From NCBI GenBank assembly GCA_963978905.1, contig OZ022259.1, positions 7,006,001-7,070,000 on the forward strand: 64,000 bases of DNA. The letters are read 5' to 3'. The translations under genes were made by a program, and so were the position numbers. The notes below the pieces were generated by a model. The model ran no database searches. It saw nothing but the letters and a program-made list of their open reading frames with translations, and was not told the DNA's origin. The DNA comes from Trichostrongylus colubriformis (Eukaryota; Nematoda; Chromadorea; Rhabditida; Trichostrongylidae). Of this stretch, positions 31,095 to 42,962 are shown in pieces (the first letter of the stretch is position 1; every line of letters begins with the position of its first letter).

Positions 31095-31471
31095 TATGAT
31101 CAGATCATCACTAGATGGCGGAAGCATGAGAATTTTGTTTAAACCTCACTTATATAACATCTTGAGAAGCTACAGACATAAGGCTACACAGGTCACATTT
31201 TTACATCGTCTCTCTCTTATTATGGACTTGAACTGATCTTTACTCTTTGAAATAGAACATCAGTGGTCTCTTCGTGGTGGCGCAGTTCGGAACCGCACGA
31301 GCATATCAGCTGGTTCTGACAGACTAGTGAAGGACTTTACCCTATGTTTTTTTTTAAATTTCCATTCGTGGTAAAAAAAAACAAGAAGCGCAAACCGCAC
31401 TCATATCTGAGCCCTTTTTTGTATCAAAGCTATCGGCCTAAAATGATTATTATTATTATTATTGATTATTA

Positions 31472-32337
31472 TTGGGTTGAGGAATAAGTCCCCGCGGTTT
31501 TTCTAACCCAGTTTTTCATGTTTCGTTCACCTTTTGACAAAGTTTGTATATGTTTTCGATAGATTCTTATGGTTTTTTGTTTGAATCAATTTTTCCATCT
31601 TTTAGACCATTTAAAAGTCGACGAAATCGAGCATTTTCGGCACCTTGTGATGAAAATGCTCGATTTCGTCGACTTTTAAATGGTCTAAAAGATGGAAAAA
31701 TTGATTCAAACAAAAAACCATAAGAACTGTCTTGTAGGACAAAAAGAGCTCTATCGAATGGTGCAAAACGCTCTGCCAAAAAAAAAACTCATTTTCATTA
31801 TGCGATATTGGATTGAAAAGTAGGTAAAAACTTATTGCTACATGCTAAAATATGAGAGGATACAGAAGAAAAGTCGTATAATCTTGTAGAGTAGCAGAAG
31901 CTCTATCGAATGCATATATGCACACCTTCACCAATCTCGATGGCAGGCGAGGAAGAGATGATAACCAAAGTGCACACTTTTGCGAGTACTGCATTTGTGC
32001 GTCTTAAAAACTGCAAAAAGTTAAGCGATCTGAATAAAAAGTAGTATCATTCTGTAGAACTGGAAAAGCTCTATCAAAATATATACACAGACATTTTTTT
32101 GATCTCGATGGTAGGCGAGAAAAATGAGGTGCGCAAGTGCCAATTTTTCTCCTTCAGCTCACCTCATTTCCAAACCTCATAAATATTAGGTAGTCGAAGG
32201 AACCAAAAAACAGTTAGTATATTTTTGTAGAGCAAAAAAGCTCTATCGAAAACATCTATAAACTTTGTCAAAGGATGAAGGAAACATCATGAAAAACGGG
32301 TTTAGAAAAAACCGCGGGGACTTATTCCTCAACCCAA
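31472..32337. mobile_element. Second palindromic mariner-type foldback element
   Basis: It has the same termini as 21428-22656 (TTGGGTTGAGGAATAAG) with TA on each side. The centre (AAAATGCTCGATTTCGTCGAC) is shared, and the arms are shorter. Confidence 0.8.
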
Positions 32338-32689
32338 TATTATTATGACAAAAGCGCTACAAACAATCACTCATGGAAAGGACCCAGACCCAGTCATGTA
32401 CTTTCTCACCATCATGCCAGTAATTCAGTCCACCACAACTTTTGTGTTAGTTTTTCAGCGTAGTGTATTGAAATGTTCAACAATGAGCTCATTCGTTTTT
32501 TCGCTGCTCTTTTCCACTCTATTCTCTGTTGTTTTTTTTTTTTGCAAAATGTTTATATCTAAGTATATGATGGAGCCTTTCATGCTTTACGAACTATTAT
32601 ATTTATTTCCTGAAAACGTTCAACACCTCAAACACAGCATAGGGAATGTGTTTATAGAGAAATCCCTGAAAGCAGTTACTTACATGGAA

Positions 32690-33415
32690 ACTATGAGCCT
32701 AAGAAGGCTATCTGTGGCGAAATCCCGGCGAAAAAGCGCGCCTTCGAGCTGTAGAAACGGCGCAACGGATAAGAGCTGACGCCTCTGGATGAGCGACCCC
32801 GCCTCCAAGCGACGTGATTCCTGGTCGGCTACGATGAGGGCGGCCAAGGATATGCGGTGAAACTGAAGGTATTGCAGCGAGCTTTCGCAGTTTTAGCGCG
32901 AAACTCATTTCAGAAAAAAGATGCTGTCGCATTTCCAAACATTCCCTTTGTTTACTTGGCAACTGGAAAACTAGATCGGACTACCCGCCTCTTGACGGGC
33001 AGGTCGTCCGCGTCGAGAATCAACAGTGGAAAGGGTGGGGTCCACGAGGTCGAATTTCCGCGCGGCCGCGCGCGATGAGCGGCACAGCGGGTGCGAGTGC
33101 CAGTGGCAAGAGATGGCAGACTTCAAGCGAGGCAGTGTGGTATGGGTGGAAAGCGCAGACGTGACGCAGTCACGCTCGGCCGGCCGATCAAGGGCAATCG
33201 ATACGGCGAGTCGTACGGGGGCGCCGCGAGTGAAACGCCGCGAAGCGGAAATTCGACCTCGTGGACCCCACCCCAGTGGAAAGGAGGCCCTAGTTCTTGG
33301 ATTTTTGACCATTTCCATCCGTTTTTTTCACTGTCCCCTTACTGGGCATCTCGACTTTCAGATTCACTACTTCTTTTACTTTTCGTCCGGAATTCTCCTA
33401 ATGCTGCCTTTAAGG
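32690..33415. mobile_element. 'CAGCATTAGGGG' TIR element with a nested MITE
   Basis: This is reverse-oriented relative to the copy at 1917: it reads GGCGAAATCCCGGCG at the left and ends CTCCTAATGCTGCCTTTAA. It is interrupted by the MITE at 33033-33273. Confidence 0.6.
33033..33273. mobile_element. MULE-like MITE, 241 bp, nested
   Basis: It begins GGGTGGGGTCCACGAGGTCG and ends with the inverted form. The 9-bp duplication CAGTGGAAA is at 33024-33032 and 33274-33282. It is oriented opposite to the copy at 27571-27811. Confidence 0.85.
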
Positions 33416-33882
33416 TGGCCCTGATTTGCCAAAATTCACAAAATGTGTACGGCGTAACCCTCAAAACAGCATTGAACGACCTTTTTTCACGTATCCTCCT
33501 CTAGAATTTGAAGGACTTGAAGGCTGAAGCTCCGCCCCCTCGGCCGCCACTTTGCGGTGCTATATCCCACTTTTTCGCGTAAAGCTGCGGCTCATATCAA
33601 GCGAATGCAATATGAATATTTGCGTGAGAAAGACACTCGTTTTTTAGTACACGATTGCTTTGAGCCTATCTAGTTCGTTAATATGAAATGTGCCATCAAC
33701 GGAATTTCCGTCTAATCTGACGGATGCATTTTCAAATTTGGGTAGTGCTGATGGTTCGATTATTTATTTTCGTGAGCACATTATGCTGTGTTTAGGCGTT
33801 CAAATTCGTGCCACTGGTATGGCTGCAACATTTGATGGATTCGAGGAAACTCGGACATTCAATAATCCACATTTTTGTGCAG

Positions 33883-34144
33883 CTAGCCTTAGCGGTGCAG
33901 CGTATTCAAGAAAACATGTCAGCAGACGATCTATCGAGCACTATCTTGCAAAATGAGGCACTGCTGTTGGATTTTGCTTGGGAGCGACTGAATACCGGTA
34001 GTCGTGGTATTTTTCGTGTGGCTTAATTCATCGATATAAAATGTTTCAGGACACTTCTCGGAAGTCAGTGAGTGTTGGAGACTGCTCTATGCTGCTACAT
34101 CAATGGTTAAGTCCGTTCGACTGGCTTCGGCAGGACAGTACTTG
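33883..34144 (+). pseudogene. N-terminal exons of a KDM8/JMJD5-like protein
   Basis: The first exon (33883-33997, acceptor TTTTTGTGCAG, donor ACCG/GTAGTC) encodes LLLDFAWERLNTG. The second (34050-34144, acceptor AAATGTTTCAG, donor ACTTG/GTTAGT) encodes HFSEVSECWRLLYAATSMVK. Phases fit (1 base + 2 bases). LDY.WE+LNTG..+DV...WR..Y is the N-terminal signature of KDM8/JMJD5, a nuclear JmjC oxygenase. No JmjC domain is seen in the following 10 kb, and no start codon or upstream exon is clear. It is either a gene fragment or the front of a gene with very long introns. Confidence 0.55.
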
Positions 34145-35091
34145 GTTAGTCTTTCAGAGAAACAGGGTTAATGATGGTGACCTCAAAGAGGAGGTGGCGT
34201 TCGCCATGCCGCCATACTCGTCCCCTAGCTCTATGACCCATGTTTTGGAGCCACAAACCTCACGGCAACTCTCACGGCCGATTTTTTTTCAATTGCTGGC
34301 CTTTTTCTCACTTATACGTTTTACAGATGTCATCTACATCTCATATATTATACCAGTTGGCTGGCGCACACTACCGTGCGCGTAACACCATGGGCGTTAA
34401 GAGGTTGATCGGAATTGCTTTTTTCTTATGAACTGAAAGTAACCATAATCTCATTACATCGGAAAGAAAACATCCCTGTTTAATCATATCTTATCCATTT
34501 CCTCCTGCAGCATTTTTGATTTTCCTAACCTCTGAAAGATCTGCATTCATGGTAGCTGATCTATGGTCGTATCGAAGCTGCATCAGCAGAACGCTTGATA
34601 GTAGAGATATTCTTTCTGTTCTATGCACTGCCTAGTCAGAGCAGAACGGAGTACTGGTTAAGGCACTCCTGGAGCATACCTTACTCTATGCACGGTTTTA
34701 ATTTTTTATGAATAGAAATGACATAAGTTTTCGATACTTGGAAAGACTTCTCAGCTGTTGTAATGACTTACCTCGTTTCTTCTATCTCGAACCGAGTCCC
34801 TACTGTCACTGAAAGCCGTCCACTCCATTCAATGTCTATTCCCACATCTCGCTCACTCACTATGCCTCTGTTGGTAAGGAATAGGCCACTGCAAAGATTT
34901 CTCTCTAGGTAGTGACTAACTTCCCGTAATGTGGACGGTAATGTTCACAAAACGGTAGAACAGCGGACTCTTGCGAGCGTGTAGCCATGTAAAAAAGTGA
35001 TAGGTGCAAAGATAATAGAACGCTTGACCATGGTTATTTTTATCACAAATATCGAAAACTTGGAGGAAGTCAAAGCATAAATTACGTCTCA
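34145..35091. other. No confident gene
   Basis: Positions 34340-34390 carry the dispersed tail motif ACCAGTTGGCTGGCGCACAC, also seen near 49.57 kb. No JmjC exon is seen. Confidence 0.35.
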
Positions 35092-35560
35092 TCAGAGTAA
35101 AACTTCATTATACACGATATTCTTCAGTGAATGCGAAGGAGCTTCGATTTTTATTCCTTCAGGTGTCCTAGCTCTAGATAGGGCGACGTAAAGCTGTCCA
35201 TGGGAGAACACATCTTCCGGGAGATAAATACCAAGTCTGCTGAAGGACTGGCCTTGTGCCTTGTTGATTGTCATCGCAAAAGCCACTCGCACCGGGAATT
35301 GACGCCGGCGAAGGCGGAAGGGTGTCCTTTTCTCCCAATAGTTGTCAATCCTAGGTATAACAGCGAGCAGGCCATTGCGTTCTCTATGGAAAAATCGACA
35401 CCCTAAAGTATATCGCTCCTGCGATTCGACTTTAAGTCTCGTGCCATTACACAGTCCATTTGCCCGTCCAAATTCAACAGCATGACTATGGTGCCCTTCT
35501 TCGAGTGGAGCTCATGCGGTGGCATTCCTGTTGGGGTCAAAGAATTGAGATATTCCATGG
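35092..35560 (-). pseudogene. Helitron helicase C-terminal remnant
   Basis: The minus strand reads, across frameshifts, TPTGMPPHELHSKKGTIVML, then RRRQFPVRVAFAMTINKAQG, then LPEDVFSHGQLYVALSRA and a short tail to a stop. This is the C-terminal end of the PIF1-like helicase of Helitron transposons. The final exon-length frame (35092-35292) is intact. The preceding parts are frameshifted, and no Rep domain is present. Confidence 0.75.
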
Positions 35561-35574
35561 GACGGGTGCTCCGC

Positions 35575-37675
35575 CCACTGTGCCCAGGCCCCTTTCATAA
35601 CCTTCACTAACCCCTGACCTTAATATATCTTTCCCCCACGTTTGGGAAACATTCAAACGCATTTCACAGTTTTTGGACTGAAAAGGGAACATTCTGGATC
35701 ACGCCTCGCCCCGTGGGCGGGGCTTAATTTGGTCCATGTGTGGTCTTCACTTCCTGTCCCATGCCCTACCCATACCACAGACCTTAATAATATATCTTTC
35801 CCCACGTTTGGGAAACATTCAAACGCATTTCACAGTTTTTGGACTGAAAAGGGAACATTCTGGGTCACGCCCCGCCCCCGTGGGCGGGGCTTAATTTGGT
35901 CCATGTGTGGTCTTCACTTCCTGTCCCATAACCTACCCATACCACACTTGGTCCCATCTGCACAGGCCGTTTTTCATGTAACGTCTAACAAGGAAGGCCC
36001 ATCAGGCCAAGGTGAGCTTTTTCAAAACGCTTTTTTGCATTTTATAGGGTCACATACACGAAGCAAAAAAAACGGCCTCAAATTTGGCTAAATGGTTTTG
36101 GGGGGCCCAGAAAATAGTTGATGGTTCAATTCTCACTGAGGACAATTTTTGCATTTTTCTAGTTTTCATCAATTTGTGCTCATGTAAAACAATAGTGCAA
36201 GATATGTGCAAAATCAATTTTTATTATGTCGGGGAACCGCCATCGCCATATTTTTGCGTATTAGGTGAAAAATTTGTTTGGATCTGCTAACGCCCATAAC
36301 AAAGAAACTAGGGGCTCCCCCGCAAAGCACGTGTGATAGTCATGCTCAGGGGGTCGAACCTAGGTAACATGTTTTAGCCTAATCGTGATTTTGACCCAAA
36401 TTCGGAAAATTTGGCGTCCACTAGTTACTACTGCCATAGTAAAGAGCACTGAACGAAAAGAGGTCGCTAGCCAATAAAAGTGAATATTTGCTATCTTTTG
36501 CCTTCGCATGGTGTTGCTAGGTGCAGTTCACTTGGAATGCCTTGATTCTGCACATGCTCCATTGCGTTTAATCGGGGCTGCTAGTTGTTCGTTTGTACAA
36601 GTAGAGCAGTGACGATGTGGCCATGTCCATCCCACTGTCTCGAGTTTGAGTCAAAATCTCAATTTGGATAATATTCTGTATCTAGGGCTAATTGGGTCTT
36701 CTGAACACGAATACCACCCAAGTTTCGCAGAAAAGCGCCTGGCACGCGTGCTAGGGGCGCCGAAGGGTACAAACATTTCAACCACTGAAAGCTTGCAAAT
36801 GAGGTCACTTTGGTGCACCAGCAACGAACATTGCAGTTATTTTGCATGTGGGCAAATAGTTTAGATGAGACAAAGAAAATCAAGTTAATACAAAAGCCCA
36901 GTCGTCGAGGGGAGTAGAACCCATAAAAACCTCCCCCACTACTCCAATGACAGTCCATCCCACTACCCATTCGGCCACCCAACCACTGCAAGAACAATCA
37001 CCTGTGCATCCCCTATGAGTTTTCTTTGCTTCGTTTAGCAGTTACCAGAAAGGATTTACATTTTCGAACCAGCTCGTAATGGTTTTGGGGTAGGTTTGAA
37101 GACAGTCGTCTGATATGCATTTACTTAACGCCGCAGCAGGGAAGCACTGCATCAAACTAGTCAAAATTGTTTCTTTCTACGCAACTTTTGGCACTCATTT
37201 TCTGGACCCCCCAAAACCATTTAGCCGAATTTGGGACCGGTTTTTTGCTTCATGTATGTGACCCTATAAAATGCAAAAAACCCCGTTTTGAAAAAGCTCA
37301 CCTTGACCTGATGGGCCTTCCTTGTAAGCTCCGCCCATCACTACGGGTGCTCCGCCCACTGTATCCAGGTCCCTTTCATAAATTTCACTAACTCATCCCT
37401 GACCTTAATCCATCTTTCCCCCACGTTTGGGACACATTCAAACGCATTTCACAGTTTCTGGACTGAAAACGGAACATTCTGGGTCACGCCCCGCCCCCAT
37501 GGGCGGAGCCTAATTTGGTCCAGGTGTGGTTTTTACTTCCTGTCCCAGGCCCTACCCATACCACACTTGGTCCCATCTGCACAGGTCGTTTTTCATATAA
37601 TACCTAATTTCGTGACAGACGGACGTACAAAGGGACGGACAGAGGGACGGACAGACAGACGAAGCGTTTTATATA
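35575..37675. repeat. Direct and inverted 180-bp repeats around an 1.1-kb core
   Basis: A unit containing CACGTTTGGGAAACATTCAA, GGGCGGGGCTTAATTTGGTC and CTTCCTGTCCCA occurs at about 35638-35770 and 35800-35945 in tandem, and once more at about 37425-37560. A block joining CATTTTATAGGGTCACATAC with GGCTAAATGGTTTTGGGGGG (36030-36110) recurs inverted at 37190-37290. The right side ends in TTTCGTGACAGACGGACG and a GGACAGA-rich tail like that of the 146-bp elements. Probably nested non-autonomous transposons. Confidence 0.6.
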
Positions 37676-37677
37676 TA

Positions 37678-38424
37678 CAGGGGGTGCCAAAAAAAAAGTA
37701 ATTTTGCCCACGGCTCACATCTGCCAATTTTACAAAACGTAGGGAAACGAAAGAGATAAAGGTATTGGGGCGAAACATTCCCGAAATGTTCCTCTAAAAG
37801 CAGGAACAAGCTGTGGCTCCTCACGTTCATGTTCATAAAAATATGGAGGTTTCATTCGGCGCAGTCGGGCTTCGGAGTACCTACATTTAAAAATTCGCTA
37901 AAAACAGTGGAGCCAAGTTCCGTGGTAGGTCTTTTGTGGGAAGCTTCCTGAGGGTTGGCCCTTCGGTTCTTGGAAGTCACAGAGCCCCTGCTGCTTGGAC
38001 AAGGCTGCTATGATCCAAAGTATCATTTTCATGCCTCAAATCCGCCTCCGGAGGGGTTTCAGTGGTAGGGGAACGTTTTGGCTCTTGGAAACGAAGGGCG
38101 CTGGGAACCCGGGAAAAACGCAATGTTGAAGAACACCATCCGGTACGAATCCCCTTAGGTACCCAGATTGAACGGACGTCAGCAAAGTTGTGAAAGAGGG
38201 CGAAGAAATTTCGGATTTTGCCCAGTTGAGGTGATACATCTTGTTCAGTCTTTCCTTGCTCCCGTTCCTGCTCGTGCAGGAGGCTGCCACGGAGTATAGT
38301 GATAGAGTTAGGTCTGCTCTTGATTCTGGGGATGAGAATACCTCAATAGAATTTACTGTAGTTTGGCTAAATGGGGTCGAAAGTGGAGGAGACAAAATTA
38401 CTTTTTTTTTTTTGGCACCCCCTG
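37678..38424. mobile_element. Tc/mariner-type TIR element
   Basis: CAGGGGGTGCCAAAAAAAAA at the left and TTTTTTTGGCACCCCCTG at the right are inverted and flanked by TA. The 136-codon minus frame inside does not resemble a transposase. Confidence 0.7.
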
Positions 38425-38435
38425 TAGTAGGGATA

Positions 38436-39127
38436 GGGTCCGCCAATAAGAGCGCTTGATCTTTAAAATGAAATAAAGCAAGTTGTGTGAGAAGTATAAA
38501 TGAAATTTATTTTTTGTTCGAAAAAGGATTCCAATGCATTATGTATGGAAAATATCATCGTTCAAATGGCCACCTCGGCTTCGCTTGGTGTTATTTTTTT
38601 ATTAGGCAACCAAAAAAGTTTGTGCGGGCGGTTTTTTCTAATTGATATTTCTACGCAATGTATCGCTGAACTTCGCTGAAACTTTGCCCAAGGGGGTTAT
38701 TCAGGATGCTGATCACGAATATGACATCCGTTTTCCCAAATAACCACCCTGGGCAAAGTTTCAGCGATTTTGGTGAAAACGAGTTGTTACACCGACATGG
38801 TGCAATTGCACCAAATTGGCGCAAACGCCAAAAACGGATGTTATATTCGTGATCTGCACCCCAAATAACCCCCTGGGCAAAGTTTCAGCGAAATTCAGCG
38901 ATACATTGCGTAGGAATATCAATTAGAAAAAACCGCCCGCACAAACTTTTTTGGTTGCCTAATAAAAAATAACACCAAGCGAAGCCGAGGTGGCCATTTG
39001 AACGATGATATTTTCCATACATAATGCATTGGAATACTCTTTCGAACAAAAAATGAATTTCATTTATATCTCTCACACAACTTGCTTTATTTCATTTTAA
39101 AGATCGAGCTCTCTTATTGGCGGACCC
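38436..39127. mobile_element. Foldback element with 'GGGTCCGCCAATAAGAG' ends
   Basis: Arms of about 270 bp (38436-38700 and 38860-39127) are inverted copies flanked by TA. The spacer contains further copies of CTGGGCAAAGTTTCAGCG. It lies directly beside the element ending at 38424. Confidence 0.75.
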
Positions 39128-39953
39128 TATAGTTAGTCCTTCAGTGTCTCTACGTCTTCTATCGTTAATAAGAAACATCACGAATATTGCCAAAAAGTGT
39201 ATAGTGCTTAGACGTAACTCACAGTAGGTATTAGCCCCATGAGACTTCAGAAGAATAATAATGTCAAAACACTCACGGAAAGACCCATCACTTTTTTTCA
39301 TACTCCAGTTCTATGAGACTCTAATCCTACCATTAACCTCTAAAAACTTTTCAAAAAACCATCAATTCGAAATAATTTGGACCAGCTGCAAATTCTTTTC
39401 AAGGAATGTAGCTAATAGATCCTGAATTCTTTATTTTATGACCATATTGAAAAGAAGTGACGCGATTTCTTCAGAAGTATTGCACCATGTCACTGTCATG
39501 GCACAATCAGCAACGTCCTTCATTTTAGGGGCCTTTTCGAGTAGTAATTTTGTGTGGAGATACGATGTAACTATTCATTAAGAACCGCCCACTACTTCCT
39601 GGATAGTGGACCATTCCAGTGGCACTATTGTTATCATTCGACCGTAAAATTGAAAGTCTAGACCGCTCCAGTGCTAAAAAATTTTATGGAATTACTAATA
39701 ATCTCATTTGTAGAGAAGCATCCTACATTATCACTGCTTTCGAATATTTTTTGTGGATAGAATATGACCTTCATATGGCGTCCAATATAGTAAAAAAAAT
39801 CCTCACACTATGAGGAAAAGGTCATGACTTCTTTTGTTGCCGAAAATCTCTCAGTCTTCACTTTCTGAGTTCACCATTTGTTTGCGATCGTCCAGCCTAC
39901 GCAACCTTTTTGGTCTAATTTCCTTAATCTACTTAAATGCACAGAAACGCCTC

Positions 39954-41694
39954 ATGGCAGGTTCAGATTCAAGAATGTGGGCGATCTTTCCGGGAGCGAT
40001 CGCGTTATTGGGATCGATGTTCCTGCTGATTCTTCGAAATCGTACAAAAAAAGTCAACGCACCACCAAGTGTGTCCAGAGAGAAGCAGTCAGTCCCGATC
40101 AAAGTATAATGCATTGTAACTATGATAACTTACTCCTTTTTCTCTGATGAGTAAATATGTCGCATCAAAACAAATCTACGAATGTATTTTCTAAATATAG
40201 CTTAATGAGTAATAAATGCACTCCACACTGCTCAGAAACAAGGACAAGTGGGTATGATGGCTCCTCTCTGCACCTCTCTTCAAAGGCTCGCCACGCGATA
40301 ATCAGATTAGTGGCGTAATCTTTTTTTTTTTTTTTGGGGGGGGGGGGGAGAGGGTGTAAACTACGTGCTCAAGTTGCACCCTTGTTGTGGTTTCACGATG
40401 CACCCTCCAATGTTGTGCTAGCCTGCCTGTTGTACTTGTTTGAACATAATCAAATAAGAAAGAAAAACTTGTGATATTTTGAAAAAGGTAGTATATTAAA
40501 ACTTGTTAAGTGGTTCGTTTCGCCTCTACTCAGACAAACCACTGTGTTTTCCACCACCCTGAGGCTCATCGGTGAGATGAAGTGATGGGAACAAAAGAAT
40601 CTATCAATTAACGTGAAAAAATAGTCAAAAACGTCGATTAATAAAAAAAGTATTATACTACATAAGAGTAAATCAATATAAAATAAAACCAATATAAATT
40701 AGAGTTGAAAGGGAGTATACTAAAAAAGAATGAGTAAAAGAGTAGACGGTAGTAATGAAGCCGACGCAGCCCCCCTCCCTCAACCAAATCACACCTGGTT
40801 TTAGACGAAAGAATTTCCAGCGTGTCGCTTAGGTGGAAAAGGAAACTCGTCATAAGAGAAGATAAGACAACAATTTCAATAGTAAATGTAGCATCACAGC
40901 GGGGAACAGGTGATACCGTAGCACCAAAGACTCGCTTCAAGACTCAGTATCCGTACGAACACTGTGATCAGGGGCCTTGCTCTTGGTATTTATGCAGACT
41001 TAATTCCTTTTGTTATCACAGGTGATTAATAAATGCTCCTGCCTTGTGTAATATGCGCGAAAATCCTCACATTCTTCGCGATGTGTGACTTGAAGTTGAG
41101 CACTGGTGGTTTTGCTGAGCACTTCCAAGGCGTCTACGAATGTTAGGAGTCATTCAGATAGACTGGAACAACAGCGGCTGAAATTCTTAGGCCGCTTCCA
41201 CTTTTCGATTAATGCTGACATTCGTGGCGACCCACGATACGTGTGGTCTCAAAGATGCTAAGACGTCACTCGGACCTGCACTTACCTCTGCGCACACCGT
41301 GCTCATCCTCTGCACTTCCACCCTCCTTCCCTTTGCTTTTGATGATCCATTACCTAGGGTTACTTATATTAATTATTAATGTGTAGGATGAACCAGGTGT
41401 CTACAAAAGCGGACTCCTACTGTCGGACAATCAAGGTTATCGATAACATTTTTCATGGAGTAACTACGTTATGGGACGTATTCAACAGAGGATTGAAGGC
41501 TAACCTTTGCATACTGTGACATAATACATATAGGCTACACATAAATGAGCATCGTTTACAGGAAAGCAAAGATGGTCCATGCTTGGGAACACGAGGTTCC
41601 GACGGGAAATACCATTTTCGAAAGTATTCCGAAGTACTGAAGGACTCCAATGGTTTTGCGTCAGCGGCTGTAGGTGAACTCGAAATGAAAGCAG
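39954..41694 (+). pseudogene. N-terminal exons of a long-chain acyl-CoA synthetase
   Basis: Exon 1 (39954-40103) starts nine bases after the acceptor AAATGCACAG. It encodes a membrane anchor (AIFPGAIALLGSMFLLIL) and EKQSVPIK. Exon 2 (41387-41498) begins DEPGVYKSGLLLSD in phase with exon 1, but NIFHGVTTLWDVFNRGLK lies in another frame, so a frameshift is present. Exon 3 (41562-41694) encodes SKDGPCLGTRGSDGKYHFRK. QSV, V(T)TLY..F.RGL and NGPCLG.R occur in this order in ACSL enzymes. The AMP-binding catalytic exons are not recognisable in the window. The exon 2 donor would be GC rather than GT. Confidence 0.6.
40321..40350. repeat. Poly-T/poly-G run
   Basis: A run of T followed by a run of G, within the long intron of the acyl-CoA synthetase fragment. 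Length errors are likely here. Confidence 0.7.
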
Positions 41695-41699
41695 GTAAA

Positions 41700-42450
41700 G
41701 TTCGCGTAGCTGTACACACCTATGCAGTTTCACTCTGAGTCTATACAGTGTATCTTATAAACGGGTACATTCACTTTGAAAGTATAGCTGTCCTGAATGA
41801 GTGCCGATGAGCTGAGTGTTAATCGATCGAGTGTTAACTATTTATATTTGATTATTGTTTGTAATTGTTGAAAAGAAACTATATGTAATATACGCCTGTA
41901 GTTGGTAGCCGCAGCAATCGTGGTTACACCTCTGGAAGTAACACACGATCTAAAGTCTAGCGCTATGGAGATAACTGATGAACCCATTCTTCACCAGCCC
42001 TTGAAAAGAATCGCGCCTGGAAACTGCCTGATTCTAGTTTCTCTCAAGTCAGCATACCAGATTTGGTGCATGAACACACACAAAGAGAACCAAAAAACTT
42101 CTTGTTCTAATGCAAAAATTTTTTGATTAACAACTCGTTTGAATTATCAACGAGCAAGCCACAGTTGTCGGCGGGAAGGTGTGCAGTTCAGAGTCTTTAC
42201 TTATTGACCGCACTCCTACCCTTATAACGTGATAAACACCGATTTGTTTCATAGCCCTCAGAGCCCCACACACGATACCGACATGGACGAAATTTCCAGC
42301 GGATGTATTCCTACCATGTTTGGCTTTTTCGTGTGAAATTTTGTAGGTGACCCGTAGTCAATAAAAGCATAGCTACTTATATGGGAAGAAAAACTCCGAT
42401 TTCCTTAAGCGAGTACTTAGAATAGGGTGTGTGAACCTATGAAGGAAAAT
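41700..42450. other. No confident gene
   Basis: An acceptor-like CGCCTGTAG at 41899 opens a 74-codon frame (VAAAIVVTPLEVTHDLK). Its phase does not match the acyl-CoA synthetase exon, and I cannot identify it. Confidence 0.25.
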
Positions 42451-42469
42451 CGCGTGGACGTCCGCGGCG

Positions 42470-42870
42470 GCGGGTGCGAGTGTCAGTGGTAGGGCATGGC
42501 AGCCTTCAAGTGAGGCAGTGTGGCATGGATGGAGGAGGCAGAGTGGCATGGGTGCGGAAGGCAGTCCGGCATGGGTAGAAGTGCAGAGATGACGCAGCCA
42601 CGCTCGGCCGGGCTCCCAAGAGCAATCGAGGTGTGTACCCCTATGTCAGGATTGTCGCACGACGACGAGCAGCGTGCGACGCAGTGTGCGGGCTATGCGC
42701 GCCGCGTTTCTTAGGTCTTAGAACGATTGCACGCTAATGCTAGGGGCGCGGTACCCAGTTGACTTGTAATCGCTTCGGGACGCCACAACATGGCACCTTT
42801 GGCTCGTCCGCGTTGCTTCGCTTGCGACACGCCGCTGTGCGACAATCCTGACATAAGGGTACACACCCTA
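42470..42870. mobile_element. Truncated MULE-like MITE interrupted by a second TIR element
   Basis: Positions 42475-42627 match the interior of the 241-bp MITEs (GGCATGGCAGCCTTCAAG). A second element lies at about 42628-42869, with inverted ends GTGTGTACCCCTATGTCAGG and CCTGACATAAGGGTACACAC. Confidence 0.6.
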
Positions 42871-42962
42871 CAATACCCTCCCTAAGTTTTCGAAAAAAGC
42901 GGGTAAGCGTTTTTTCGTTGTTTTTTTTACTATAACTCGGTTCGTTTTCATTCAGTCTCTCT

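Noticed and set aside
38036..38446. 136-codon minus-strand frame as a transposase
   Set aside because: No transposase motif is visible; it begins outside the element and runs across its terminus.
39878..40147. Alternative frame with GRFRFKNVGDLSGSDRVIG
   Set aside because: It overlaps the acyl-CoA synthetase exon, whose frame has an ATG behind a splice-leader-type acceptor, a membrane anchor, and phase and motif agreement with the next exon.
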